Positions 1-6,800 are shown, counted from the first letter of the stretch. The stretch: 12,731 nucleotides of DNA from Planctomycetaceae bacterium (GCA_016795125.1 JAEUIG010000134.1:1-12731); one strand, 5' to 3'. Made by a program: numbers and translations. The notes: generated by a model from the sequence alone, not told the origin.

Positions 1-1134
1 GTCCTCACCTGCGACGGAGTCGATGCGGCCGCGCTCATCGGCGAGATCCGCGATGCCGACCGGGAATCGCACGTCGTCGTGAGCGGACCGCTGGAGTTCC
101 TGAAGCAGGTGCGAAACGCCGGCGGAACAGACATCGCACGACTGGCGATCGTTCACTCCGGCGGAATGGCGCTCGACCAGCTGATCCGGGAGATCGATCC
201 GGCCGTCGTGGAACTCGACAGCGACTCCGCTACGCCTGAACTGTGCCGTGAGCTGCATGCGCATGGCATTCGCTTGCAGGCGAACGCACGGGGGACGACG
301 GCCGATTGTGCCGAAGTCTGGACGCGGCTGATCGAGGCCGGCGTCGACGCCATACTGACGGACCATCCGGCCGGCGTCCGATTCACCGATGTACGGCGGC
401 GGATTCCGAAGTTCCCGGTCGAGATCGCACTGCATCGCGGCGCGAACCGCTATGCGCCGGAGAACACGCTTCCAGCCATCGAACTGGCGGCCAGGTTGCA
501 GGCGGACTACATCGAAATCGACATCCAGACGACACAGGACGGGCAGTTCGTCCTCGTGCACGACCGGTCGCTGGATCGGACCACCAATGGGACCGGTCCC
601 GTCAACCTGCGGTCAACGGCCGAAGTTGCCGCTCTCGATGCCGGAAGCTGGTTTGGCGCGCCGTTCGCCGGCTTGCGCGTGCCGACGTTGGACGACGGCC
701 TGCAAGCTCTTGGACCGCGGGCACATGCGTACCTTGACGCCAAGAATATTGCTCCAGAGGCGCTGGTCGCCGCGATTCGCGAGCACCACCTGGTGTCGAA
801 GCATGTCGTCTACCAGTCGCCCGACTACTGCCGCCGCCTGAAATCGCTCGATCCCGACGTGCGGCTCCTCCCTCCGCTGCGAACCCTCGGCGACCTGGAT
901 CAAATTGTCGACCTGAAACCGTACGGCGTCGACGCCAAATGGGAGTCGCTCTCGGCCGAGTTGATCGCGCGCTGCCACGGCGCCGGCATCCGGGTGTTTT
1001 CCGACGCCCTCGGCGAACATGAAACCATCGACGACTACCGCCGCGCCATTGGTTGGGGCATCGACGTCATCCAGACGGATTTCCCGCTGCGGGTGCTCCG
1101 GGCCGTTGAACTGGAAGCACCGCGGGCGCATTGA
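1..1134 (+). CDS. Glycerophosphodiester phosphodiesterase family protein, tandem GDPD domains, 5' end missing
   Basis: The frame is open from base 1, so the gene starts upstream of the window; 377 residues are visible. GDPD enzymes hydrolyse glycerophosphodiesters to glycerol 3-phosphate and an alcohol. Visible residues 138-377 form a complete GDPD barrel. It has the HRG..ENT motif (H145), the E-I-D pair (E172, D174), the HD motif (H187) followed by LDRTTNG, and a barrel end reading GIDVIQTDFP. These catalytic residues are intact. The preceding ~135 residues resemble the second half of another GDPD barrel and end in the matching phrase GVDAILTDHP, so the protein probably carries two GDPD domains in tandem. 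Whether the first barrel is active cannot be judged, because its catalytic half is outside the window. A GTG at 79 could be mistaken for the start, but homology continues upstream. The substrate is not predictable from sequence. Confidence 0.88.
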   Translation, partial: VLTCDGVDAAALIGEIRDADRESHVVVSGPLEFLKQVRNAGGTDIARLAIVHSGGMALDQLIREIDPAVVELDSDSATPELCRELHAHGIRLQANARGTTADCAEVWTRLIEAGVDAILTDHPAGVRFTDVRRRIPKFPVEIALHRGANRYAPENTLPAIELAARLQADYIEIDIQTTQDGQFVLVHDRSLDRTTNGTGPVNLRSTAEVAALDAGSWFGAPFAGLRVPTLDDGLQALGPRAHAYLDAKNIAPEALVAAIREHHLVSKHVVYQSPDYCRRLKSLDPDVRLLPPLRTLGDLDQIVDLKPYGVDAKWESLSAELIARCHGAGIRVFSDALGEHETIDDYRRAIGWGIDVIQTDFPLRVLRAVELEAPRAH

Positions 1135-1147
1135 ACTCGCTCGGCCG

Positions 1148-1164
1148 GCATGCAGCGCGCATGC
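1148..1164. other. Small hairpin just downstream of the GDPD stop codon
   Basis: Two copies of GCATGC are separated by five bases and can form a 6-bp stem 14 bases after the TGA stop. No T-run follows, so it does not qualify as an intrinsic terminator. The rest of the 266-base gap before the next gene (1135-1400) shows no convincing promoter or gene. It could be a chance palindrome. Confidence 0.2.
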
Positions 1165-1400
1165 TCAGGTTTGCGCACCCGGCAAGGTCTGCCATCCCGA
1201 CGCGAACCGCCGGACCGACACGTTCATGACGATCTGTTCCCGGATGGCGATCGTTCCAACCGGTCCCGCCAAGTCGCCCGCTGCCAATGGCCGATCTCAG
1301 ATGCGGACTTGTCCCGTCTCTGGCGGAATGACTGGCCACGCCGGCAGTTGCTGCCGGTCGCCCGACGGGACTGCGAACGGAATCGAACAGCAGGCTCGAC

Positions 1401-4082
1401 ATGCTGACAGCGCGCGACGGATCGACGCAGCGGACGTTGTGGATTCTGGCGGCGATTGCGTTCGCCGTGCCTCTCAGCCTGCTGGCCGTTTCCAGCCTGA
1501 AGTTGCAGCCCGATGAGGCGCGACGGCTGGCCGAAACCGACCCGGCCCGACGACTGGCCGAATGGCATCGCCAGCAGTTTCCCGACACCGATGCCCTGCT
1601 CGTCACCTGGGACGGCAGCACCATCGACGATCCGCGCATCGCAAGCTTCTCCGAATCTCTGCTGGGCAAGGTTGATGCCGACGGGATTCTCCGCGGCGGC
1701 GCGCCGGAAATCTCTGCCGTAACGACTCCCGCCGACATGCTGCAGCGGATGACGGCACAGGGCATCGCAGTCGAAGAAGCGACGCGTCGCCTGTCCGGGA
1801 CGTACATCGGGATCGGCGGCATGAAACTGAAGCTCACGGACGCCGGTCGCGGCGCCCAGGAGGCCGTCACGCACCGCCTGATCAAGGCCGTGCACGACAA
1901 CGTGGGCGTTGACCTGGAGGTCAGCGGCCCCGTCGAAGCCTGGGAGACCGCGGACGCAGACGCCGCCGCCCCGCTGCCAATTCCCGAGCACGATCTGCAG
2001 ATCACGTGGGCCGGATTCCATCCGCGCTCCGAAATCGCCCCCCGCGTCCGGTCATTGGCGCTCGCCCTGACGGATTTCCCGACTGCCGATGAACCCAACG
2101 GCCGCAAGCTGGTGGATGAATGTTTCATCGCGCCGGGCGAGCCGATCGCCATTCATGTCGCGCTGTCGGCTGCCGGCGTTGCCGACGTCCCCTCGGCCGT
2201 GCAGGCCATCGAACAGGCAGCCACGGCCGCCGAACTGCCTGCCGTCCATGTCGTCGGCGAGCCGCTCACGCATGTCGAACAGCTCCGCGCCTCCGAGCGC
2301 ATGCTCTGGAATCCCACCGCAGCGAAGCTCACCCAGCGGTCGCTGCTGCTGCTGGCCGCGTTCGTCATGACGGTCCTCAGCGGGATCATGCTGCGCAGCT
2401 ACCGTGCCGGCGTGCTGCTGTCGGCGCTGACAATGGCCTCCATTCTGTTGAGCGCTGCCATGTTGCGCGGCGCCGGGGATTCGATCGATCCTGTCCTCGC
2501 CGGCGTTCCCATGCTGGCCGGTCTGCTGATGCTCGCCTGCGGGATGCAGATCCTCGGAAACCCGGCGCAAGAGCGCGGGAGTCTGTTCGCGAACCGCAGC
2601 AGCGTGGCATCTGTCCGCTACGCGACGATCGTCGCGGCCGTGGTGCTCATGCCGCTGATGGTCAGCTCCACTCCCGCAGTCCGCCAACTGGGTGTGTTTG
2701 GCGTCGGCGCGATTTTGGTCGTGCTGTGTCTGGCCGTGGCAATGCTGCCGGCGCTGCTGCCGATGCTCGGGACCTCGGCAAAGCCAAACACCGGCGGCTG
2801 GGCAAATCTTGCGGTGATCATCACGCGGCGTCCGAGGCTGACGGCCTCGCTCTGCCTGCTCGTGCTGCTGGCGGGAGCGGCGGGCGCCGGCCGTGCTCGA
2901 CTGGAGTCTGGCGATCAACATGCATTCCCCGCCGACTCACGACTGGCCGCCGACGTGCCGTTTGTCGAAGACAATCTGACGGGCACCACCCCGCTCGATG
3001 TCATCGTGCGCTTCAGCCCGGAATGCCGGAACGGCATGCGGTTCCTCGAGCGGGCCGAAATCGTCCGAATGGCGGAGCAGACGGTTTCGGAACATCCGGC
3101 GATCGCCGGCGCGTATTCCCTCGCGGACCTGCTGCCGAAAACCGAGATCCTCGCGGCGGACGCACCGACCCGGCAGCGCGTGCTGTTCAATCGGAAGTCG
3201 AACGAGGCCGAAGAGCAGGTCCGGTCCGGCGCTGTCCCCGGTGCAGGCGCCCTGCTGCAGACGGCCGACCAGAATCGGGACTGGCAGCTGGCTGGCGATG
3301 CGCGGCTCACCCGCATCGACGACGAACTCTGGCTGATCTCGACCAGCGCACGGCTGCCAGCCGAGGTTGATGTTCCGCGCGTCATTCAGGAAATCGACGC
3401 TTCGGTCAAAACGGTGCTCCGCCGGTTCCCAGGCGCGGAGCACGTCGTCTCCGGCCCCCCGATTGTCAATCTGGCGACGCGGCAGGCCCTCCTGAAGAGC
3501 TTTGCCAAAACGACGGGACTGGCTTGCTTCGTCATGTTCGTCGCGATGATCTGGCTCGTGCGCTCACCGACGGCGTTTCTGCTCGGCACGCTGGTCAACC
3601 TGCTGCCGGCCGGTTGCGTCGTGGGCTTCGCGGCACTGCGTGGCGTCCGGATCGATGTCAGCACGATGGCGGCGATCGTCTTCGCCGTCACGCTCGGCAC
3701 GCATTCCGCGGTGCAGTTGCTGCACCGCTTCAAGTCGGCGATGGATCAGGGATCGTCGCATGCCGATGCGGCGCGGCAGGCGCTCGCGGAATTCGGCCCC
3801 GGATGCTGGCGGTTCTCGATCGTGTCAATCGGCGGACTGCTCGCGCTGCTGCCGTCCGAAGTCGCCGCCGTCCGGCAGTTTGCCGGCCTGCTGGCGTCGA
3901 TGATCGCCGCCACGCAGTTGGCGGTCATCGTTCTGCTGCCGGCTCTGCTGGCTGGGCGCGTCGGGCGCTGGTTGCAGGGAGTGCAGCGGCCGCGGGTGAC
4001 GGCGATGCAGGAAGAGACGCACTCGCCGCATGTCCGGTTCGAGCCGACGGCACTGCGCGACACCGTCCGGAACACGGTCTAA
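1401..4082 (+). CDS. MMPL/RND-family transporter, 893 aa
   Basis: A large inner-membrane exporter of the RND superfamily, MMPL branch; lipid-like cargo is common in this branch (hopanoid HpnN and mycobacterial MmpL proteins), but the substrate here is unknown. The hydrophobic pattern is the duplicated RND plan. It has TM1 at 13-33, a periplasmic domain at 34-313, TM2-TM6 between 314 and 455, TM7 at 480-497, a second periplasmic domain at 498-700, and TM8-TM12 between 703 and 853. The second repeat keeps the family phrase LLHRF (773-777). The acidic residues usually found in TM4 and TM10 are not visible: TM10 has G-T-H768-S and TM4 has C380-G-M-Q. The ATG at 1401 is the first start after an in-frame TGA at 1329, and its ribosome site is weak. 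The C-terminal 40 residues are a hydrophilic tail. It converges with the FHA-EAL gene across a hairpin-forming repeat. Family confident, function not. Confidence 0.9.
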   Translation: MLTARDGSTQRTLWILAAIAFAVPLSLLAVSSLKLQPDEARRLAETDPARRLAEWHRQQFPDTDALLVTWDGSTIDDPRIASFSESLLGKVDADGILRGGAPEISAVTTPADMLQRMTAQGIAVEEATRRLSGTYIGIGGMKLKLTDAGRGAQEAVTHRLIKAVHDNVGVDLEVSGPVEAWETADADAAAPLPIPEHDLQITWAGFHPRSEIAPRVRSLALALTDFPTADEPNGRKLVDECFIAPGEPIAIHVALSAAGVADVPSAVQAIEQAATAAELPAVHVVGEPLTHVEQLRASERMLWNPTAAKLTQRSLLLLAAFVMTVLSGIMLRSYRAGVLLSALTMASILLSAAMLRGAGDSIDPVLAGVPMLAGLLMLACGMQILGNPAQERGSLFANRSSVASVRYATIVAAVVLMPLMVSSTPAVRQLGVFGVGAILVVLCLAVAMLPALLPMLGTSAKPNTGGWANLAVIITRRPRLTASLCLLVLLAGAAGAGRARLESGDQHAFPADSRLAADVPFVEDNLTGTTPLDVIVRFSPECRNGMRFLERAEIVRMAEQTVSEHPAIAGAYSLADLLPKTEILAADAPTRQRVLFNRKSNEAEEQVRSGAVPGAGALLQTADQNRDWQLAGDARLTRIDDELWLISTSARLPAEVDVPRVIQEIDASVKTVLRRFPGAEHVVSGPPIVNLATRQALLKSFAKTTGLACFVMFVAMIWLVRSPTAFLLGTLVNLLPAGCVVGFAALRGVRIDVSTMAAIVFAVTLGTHSAVQLLHRFKSAMDQGSSHADAARQALAEFGPGCWRFSIVSIGGLLALLPSEVAAVRQFAGLLASMIAATQLAVIVLLPALLAGRVGRWLQGVQRPRVTAMQEETHSPHVRFEPTALRDTVRNTV

Positions 4083-4088
4083 GTGATG

Positions 4089-4165
4089 AGATGACTGGCG
4101 ACGAGTGACAAATCCTGACCGCTTCGATTTGTCACTTGTCATTGCTCAATGGTCACTTGTCGTTT
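4089..4165. repeat. Heptamer array with inverted arms between convergent genes
   Basis: Eleven consecutive 7-base words fit one register. Left-arm words end in GAC: AGATGAC, TGGCGAC, GAGTGAC (4089-4109). After a 21-base spacer, most right-arm words begin with GTC: GTCACTT, GTCATTG, CTCAATG, GTCACTT, GTCGTTT (4131-4165). The arms form a 14-bp stem, 4100-4113 with 4127-4140, which has one G.T pair and a 13-base loop. Weaker pairing extends outward to about 4090/4150. The array starts six bases after the TAA of the transporter gene and ends 20 bases before the stop of the opposing gene. It may act as a shared 3'-end structure, but there is no T-run of the classical intrinsic terminator. Confidence 0.75.
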
Positions 4166-4185
4166 GAACCGGAGAGCGCGGCGTC

Positions 4186-5370
4186 CTAGTCGTCGAGCGA
4201 TGGCGGCTGCAACGAGACCTCCGTCGCCATGCCGGCCGGCGGACGCAGCGGCGCGGGTCGCCCGAAGAAGAAGCCCTGGGCGTAGTCGAACCCCAGATCG
4301 CGGCAGGCTTCCGCTTCGGCGCCGGTCTCGATCCCTTCCGCCACGGCCACGGCTTCGAAGTCGTGCGCCATCTCCACCAGCATCTTCAGCAGCTTCCACT
4401 GGTGGTTGGACGCCCGGTCGGCATTGCGGACCAGGCAGGCATCGAACTTGAGGTACTGCGGCGGGGCCTGCACAAGTTCCAGCAGTCGGGACTGTCCGGC
4501 GCCGAAGTCGTCGTAGGCCAGCGCGACGTCGAACTCGGCGAACCGCTGCTTCAGCAGGTGAATCCGCCGCGGGTCGTCGACCGATCCTTCATGGATCTCG
4601 ATGACCATCGACATGTCGGGATAGGCCGTCCGCAGCCGTTCAATCGAGCTGAGCACGTCCCGTTCGAGATCTTCGCGAGGGTGCGTGTTCAGGAACAGAG
4701 GCATGCCGCGCTGCAGCCGTGCGGCGGCCGTCTCCACCGATTTCTCGCGGCAGAGGATGCTCAGTTCCGTTTCCCGCGACACCAGCGCGGCGGTCTGGAA
4801 CATCGTCGCCGGGCTCTTCATACCGGCGATGCCGCTGCGGGCCAGCGCCTCGTAGCCCAGGGTTTCTTTTTCCTTGAGCGACGTGATCGGCTGGTAGTGC
4901 GGGGTGATCGCCTCTTCCTGCATGAGCTGCGCGAACTGGCTGAGAATCCAGTCCGGTTCAAACGTGTCCATCGACTTCTGGGTGCGTTTGAGCGCCGGAT
5001 CGCACTGGATGCCGTTCGCCGGCGTGCGCGCCCGGTACTCCAGCCGGAACTCAGTGTCCGCGAGCTCGATGTGGTCGCCTTCGCCGATCGGCGTGGGGCG
5101 CGAGACGCGGCGGCGGTTCACGTAGGTCCCGTTGGTGCTGCCGAGGTCCCGGATCAGCAGGTTTTCGCCGATGACGAGGACTTCCGCGTGGCGGCCTGAG
5201 ACCCGGGCCGATGGCACCACGAGCGACACGCCTGGGCGGCGACCGATGACGAACGCCGACACGTTGATCGGGAACTTCTCAATCGCACGGCCGGCCGCGA
5301 GGCATCCCGACAGATACCAGCCGGTATCGACGGCGCTGGACCGGGCTAATTGTGCCGTATCGAGTTCCAT
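4186..5370 (-). CDS. FHA-EAL protein, cyclic-di-GMP phosphodiesterase
   Basis: A 394-residue cytoplasmic signalling protein. The N-terminal FHA domain (about 39-113) has G43-R, S58-G-R-H61 and the S-T-N80-G81 signature; FHA domains bind phosphothreonine on partner proteins. After a short linker, an EAL domain (about 143-380) carries every residue expected of an active c-di-GMP phosphodiesterase. These are E174-A-L, N228, E258, the D287-D288 pair in DDFGAG, K308, E345 in AEGIE and Q365 in AQGF. No GGDEF domain, receiver domain or membrane segment is present. The likely job is to lower c-di-GMP under control of a Ser/Thr kinase target bound by the FHA domain; that coupling is inference. The ATG at 5370 has an AGAGA-like ribosome site about seven bases upstream and begins just before the conserved WYLSG segment. 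The gene is convergent with the transporter gene and is followed there by the heptamer array. Confidence 0.93.
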   Translation of the reverse strand: MELDTAQLARSSAVDTGWYLSGCLAAGRAIEKFPINVSAFVIGRRPGVSLVVPSARVSGRHAEVLVIGENLLIRDLGSTNGTYVNRRRVSRPTPIGEGDHIELADTEFRLEYRARTPANGIQCDPALKRTQKSMDTFEPDWILSQFAQLMQEEAITPHYQPITSLKEKETLGYEALARSGIAGMKSPATMFQTAALVSRETELSILCREKSVETAAARLQRGMPLFLNTHPREDLERDVLSSIERLRTAYPDMSMVIEIHEGSVDDPRRIHLLKQRFAEFDVALAYDDFGAGQSRLLELVQAPPQYLKFDACLVRNADRASNHQWKLLKMLVEMAHDFEAVAVAEGIETGAEAEACRDLGFDYAQGFFFGRPAPLRPPAGMATEVSLQPPSLDD

Positions 5371-5734
5371 CGCAGTCTCTCGCGCGCAAGCGTAGCGGAA
5401 CCAACAGGTCCAGAACTCTAGGTTGCGAAACGATGTTGCGCGACGGTCAACAGGCGATTCAGCGCGGCCGCAATCCTGCCGTCTCCGCGTTCAGCGATCT
5501 TGGCCGCCGGAACGATTGTGGCGGACGGTCCGGACGCAGCGTCTGTAGCGATTCTGTCGGGAATGATTGCCCTGTTGCGGGCGCAACACTCACTTTTCCC
5601 CGCTTCGTTCGGTCACCGCATGAGGCCAGATTGGCGCGCTTGCTTTGAGAGAGCGTGCCACGGCTTCGGCCGGGCCGCACCGGCGCCGCGGGGAGGTGAG
5701 GGCGAACTGCCGATCGACAACCTGCGCACCCGCG
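5371..5734. other. 364-base stretch without a convincing gene
   Basis: This gap lies upstream of the FHA-EAL start and downstream of the stop of the small Cys-rich protein, both on the minus strand. Short open frames exist on both strands (about 73-98 codons), but their translations are Arg/Pro-rich, resemble no family I know and have no good ribosome sites. Visible sequence features are three GTTGCG words (5422, 5435, 5574), the last within a palindrome, and a small C(TTCG)G hairpin at 5661-5672. The FHA-EAL promoter should lie here. A TTGACC-like box exists on the minus strand (5445-5450), but no matching -10 box is seen at the right distance. Confidence 0.6.
5573..5588. promoter_or_regulatory. 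16-bp palindrome, possible operator
   Basis: TGTTGCG and CGCAACA flank a two-base GG centre, making a perfect 7-bp inverted repeat. Two further GTTGCG half-sites, with the extended form GTTGCGnnAC, lie at 5422-5431 and 5435-5444, nearer the FHA-EAL start. A repressor or activator could read these sites. This is speculative, because short palindromes are frequent in GC-rich DNA. Confidence 0.22.
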
Positions 5735-6094
5735 CTAGCGCTGCCGGCGAAACTCTTCCAGCGGGTACTCGTTGATCGCAGGTCGCACCGCGAGGTGCTT
5801 CAGTTCCTGCAGCCGCCGCCAGCCCCGGGTGACGAGTTGCTCGCGCCGCGCCACGTCGTCGCCGTTCAGCTCGTGTTTGGCGAACGGCCCGTCGACCTCG
5901 ACCGGCGCGAATAATGGATCGACGATGAACTGGGACTGTGTCGGATTACAGCGCAGGTGCCGCTCCGGCGACGCCATCAGTTCGCGGGCATCGATCTCGC
6001 CGATCACGTAGCGCAGGTACAGATCGCTGTCGGAGATGTCGGCGACATCCTGCCCGCAGACTTCGCAGAGATAGCCGGTGTCGCACTTGGCCAC
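5735..6094 (-). CDS. Conserved hypothetical protein with a Cys/His metal-site pattern, 119 aa
   Basis: I recognise the general look of this protein from planctomycete genomes but know no function for it. It starts near a Cys-rich segment with C4 and the knuckle C10-E-V-C13-G. A second pair follows at H46-L-R-C49-N, so a zinc site of the type CxxC...HxxC is plausible. The middle is acidic (SDSDLYLRYVIGEIDAREL), and the C-terminal third is a basic, probably helical region (TRGWRRLQELKHL). There is no signal peptide and no membrane segment. The only possible start before the CxxC is a GTG at 6094; an in-frame TGA sits 9 bases further upstream, at 6104-6106. No Shine-Dalgarno sequence is visible before it, because the heptamer array occupies the upstream sequence. 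It lies on the same strand as the EthD-family gene, 134 bases downstream of it, and may be co-transcribed with it. Confidence 0.72.
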   Translation of the reverse strand: MAKCDTGYLCEVCGQDVADISDSDLYLRYVIGEIDARELMASPERHLRCNPTQSQFIVDPLFAPVEVDGPFAKHELNGDDVARREQLVTRGWRRLQELKHLAVRPAINEYPLEEFRRQR

Positions 6095-6099
6095 AGGGA

Positions 6100-6226
6100 G
6101 GTATCAGGATTCGGGATTCAGGGATAGCGATCAGCGGTCAGGTATCAGCAATCAGCAAGCTGACGTCGGCACACGTTTCTGATCGCGCAATTCGCGAGTG
6201 CTACGTTGCTGACAGCTGACGGCTGA
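6100..6226. repeat. Heptamer array with inverted arms filling the gap between two minus-strand genes
   Basis: Nine 7-base words run without a break from 6100 to 6162: GGTATCA, GGATTCG, GGATTCA, GGGATAG, CGATCAG, CGGTCAG, GTATCAG, CAATCAG, CAAGCTG. Three inverted words follow after 43 bases: TTGCTGA, CAGCTGA, CGGCTGA (6206-6226). The segment 6131-6151 pairs with 6206-6226 at 18 of 21 positions. The array starts five bases upstream of the GTG of the Cys-rich gene and ends two bases before the stop of the EthD-family gene, so it occupies nearly the whole intergenic gap. The words drift from a GGATTCA type on the left to a TCAGC type near the centre. Confidence 0.78.
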
Positions 6227-6228
6227 AG

Positions 6229-6555
6229 TCACGCCAGCTGGTACGGCACCAGCACCTGTTCGTCATCATAGAAGAACGTGGCTCCGCCTGTCGCGAATTT
6301 CTGGACGTCGTTGATCGTTGCTTGGCCTTCGGGGGATTCGAGGATTGCCTCCAGGGCCGCGCGCGACTCGGCATACAGGCCGACGATCATGTAGTACGGG
6401 GGCTTCTGGCCGGGGGTGGCGGGCTGGCATTTGCCAATCGTCCAGCCCAGCAGCCCGCGCATCGTTTTCGCGAGCGGAACATGCACGTCGCGGTAGTAGG
6501 CGTCGAACTTTTCCGGGTCGGCGGGATGCCCGTACAGGACCGTCAGTCGCGTCAT
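6229..6555 (-). CDS. EthD-family protein (dimeric alpha-beta barrel), 108 aa
   Basis: A small soluble protein of the EthD family. The family is named after a protein needed for ETBE degradation in actinobacteria; its members fold as dimeric ferredoxin-like barrels, and most have no known reaction. The family opening is clear: LTVLYGHPADPEKFDAYY at residues 4-21, then the DVHVPLA segment and a GWTIGKC strand. A later strand reads YYMIVGLYA, and the usual 'SPEGQA' turn and 'FATGGATFF' strand follow. The length of 108 residues is normal for the family. The ATG at 6555 is preceded by GGAG at eight bases (plus-strand 6564-6567), which supports the start. The gene is divergent from the Tm-1-like gene, with 245 bases between the starts, and lies upstream of the Cys-rich hypothetical on the same strand. 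Its stop codon touches the right arm of the heptamer array. The precise function is unknown. Confidence 0.88.
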   Translation of the reverse strand: MTRLTVLYGHPADPEKFDAYYRDVHVPLAKTMRGLLGWTIGKCQPATPGQKPPYYMIVGLYAESRAALEAILESPEGQATINDVQKFATGGATFFYDDEQVLVPYQLA

Positions 6556-6639
6556 GGGTGTGGCTCCAGCTGCTGTTGTGCGCGAACGATGGCAAACGGT
6601 GGACCGGGCGGCGTCCGCCCCCGGTTCTGCTCAGCGGCA

Positions 6640-6667
6640 AAATTAGGGGCGGATCGCGATTGGTCAA
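6640..6667 (-). promoter_or_regulatory. Candidate sigma-70-like promoter for the EthD-family gene
   Basis: Read on the minus strand, TTGACC (5 of 6 to the -35 consensus) is followed after 16 bases by TAATTT (only 3 of 6 to the -10 consensus). It lies 85 bases upstream of the ATG at 6555, within the divergent gap. Planctomycete promoters are poorly defined, so confidence is low. Confidence 0.3.
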
Positions 6668-6688
6668 GCGGGAAAAACGTCGCCCGGT

Positions 6689-6700
6689 ATTCTATAGAAT
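6689..6700. promoter_or_regulatory. 12-bp perfect palindrome ATTCTATAGAAT, candidate operator and -10 region
   Basis: This AT-rich palindrome stands out in GC-rich DNA in the divergent gap between the EthD-family and Tm-1-like genes. It contains TATAGA and TATTCT, each 4 of 6 to a -10 box, and lies about 100 bases upstream of the ATG at 6801. No good -35 box is found 16-18 bases upstream, so it could be an operator, an activator-dependent promoter, or both. Confidence 0.35.
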
Positions 6701-6726
6701 TCTGCGTCTGCGCCGCTTCACTCGCT

Positions 6727-6750
6727 CTCCGACTGACGGTACAGTCGGAG
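6727..6750 (+). promoter_or_regulatory. Perfect 9-bp hairpin in the leader of the Tm-1-like gene
   Basis: CTCCGACTG pairs perfectly with CAGTCGGAG around a six-base loop. It lies between the palindrome at 6689-6700 and the start codon at 6801. The right arm contains and is followed by GGAGGAG (6747-6753), a strong Shine-Dalgarno-like word with no start codon at a usable distance. No T-run follows, so termination is unlikely. Confidence 0.4.
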
Positions 6751-6800
6751 GAGCGCCGCGCCCTCTCACCGCGGCCGGTCCTCATTCCGCGAGCCGCTCC

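Noticed and set aside
1150..1407. An 85-codon plus-strand frame between the GDPD and transporter genes, overlapping the transporter start by seven bases
   Set aside because: The translation is Arg-rich and low in hydrophobic residues, with no recognisable domain and no ribosome site; it looks like a chance frame in GC-rich DNA.
1067..2152. A 361-codon minus-strand frame across the transporter N-terminus
   Set aside because: It lies wholly antisense to a clearly conserved transporter, its translation is Ser/Arg-rich, and it spans the preceding gap and the GDPD end, as a mirror frame would.
4100..4140. Classical Rho-independent terminator
   Set aside because: The stem is good, but neither strand has a T-run after it and the stem is not GC-rich.
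4363..5199. A 278-codon plus-strand frame opposite the FHA-EAL gene
   Set aside because: The opposite strand encodes complete FHA and EAL motifs; this frame is its Arg/Val-rich shadow.
6100..6162. CRISPR array
   Set aside because: Units are only seven bases long with no spacers, and no cas genes are present.
6318..6800. Possible N-terminal extension of the Tm-1-like gene, since its frame is open upstream to 6318
   Set aside because: The extension would run antisense through the EthD-family gene and the promoter region, and the family's conserved sequence begins right at the ATG at 6801.
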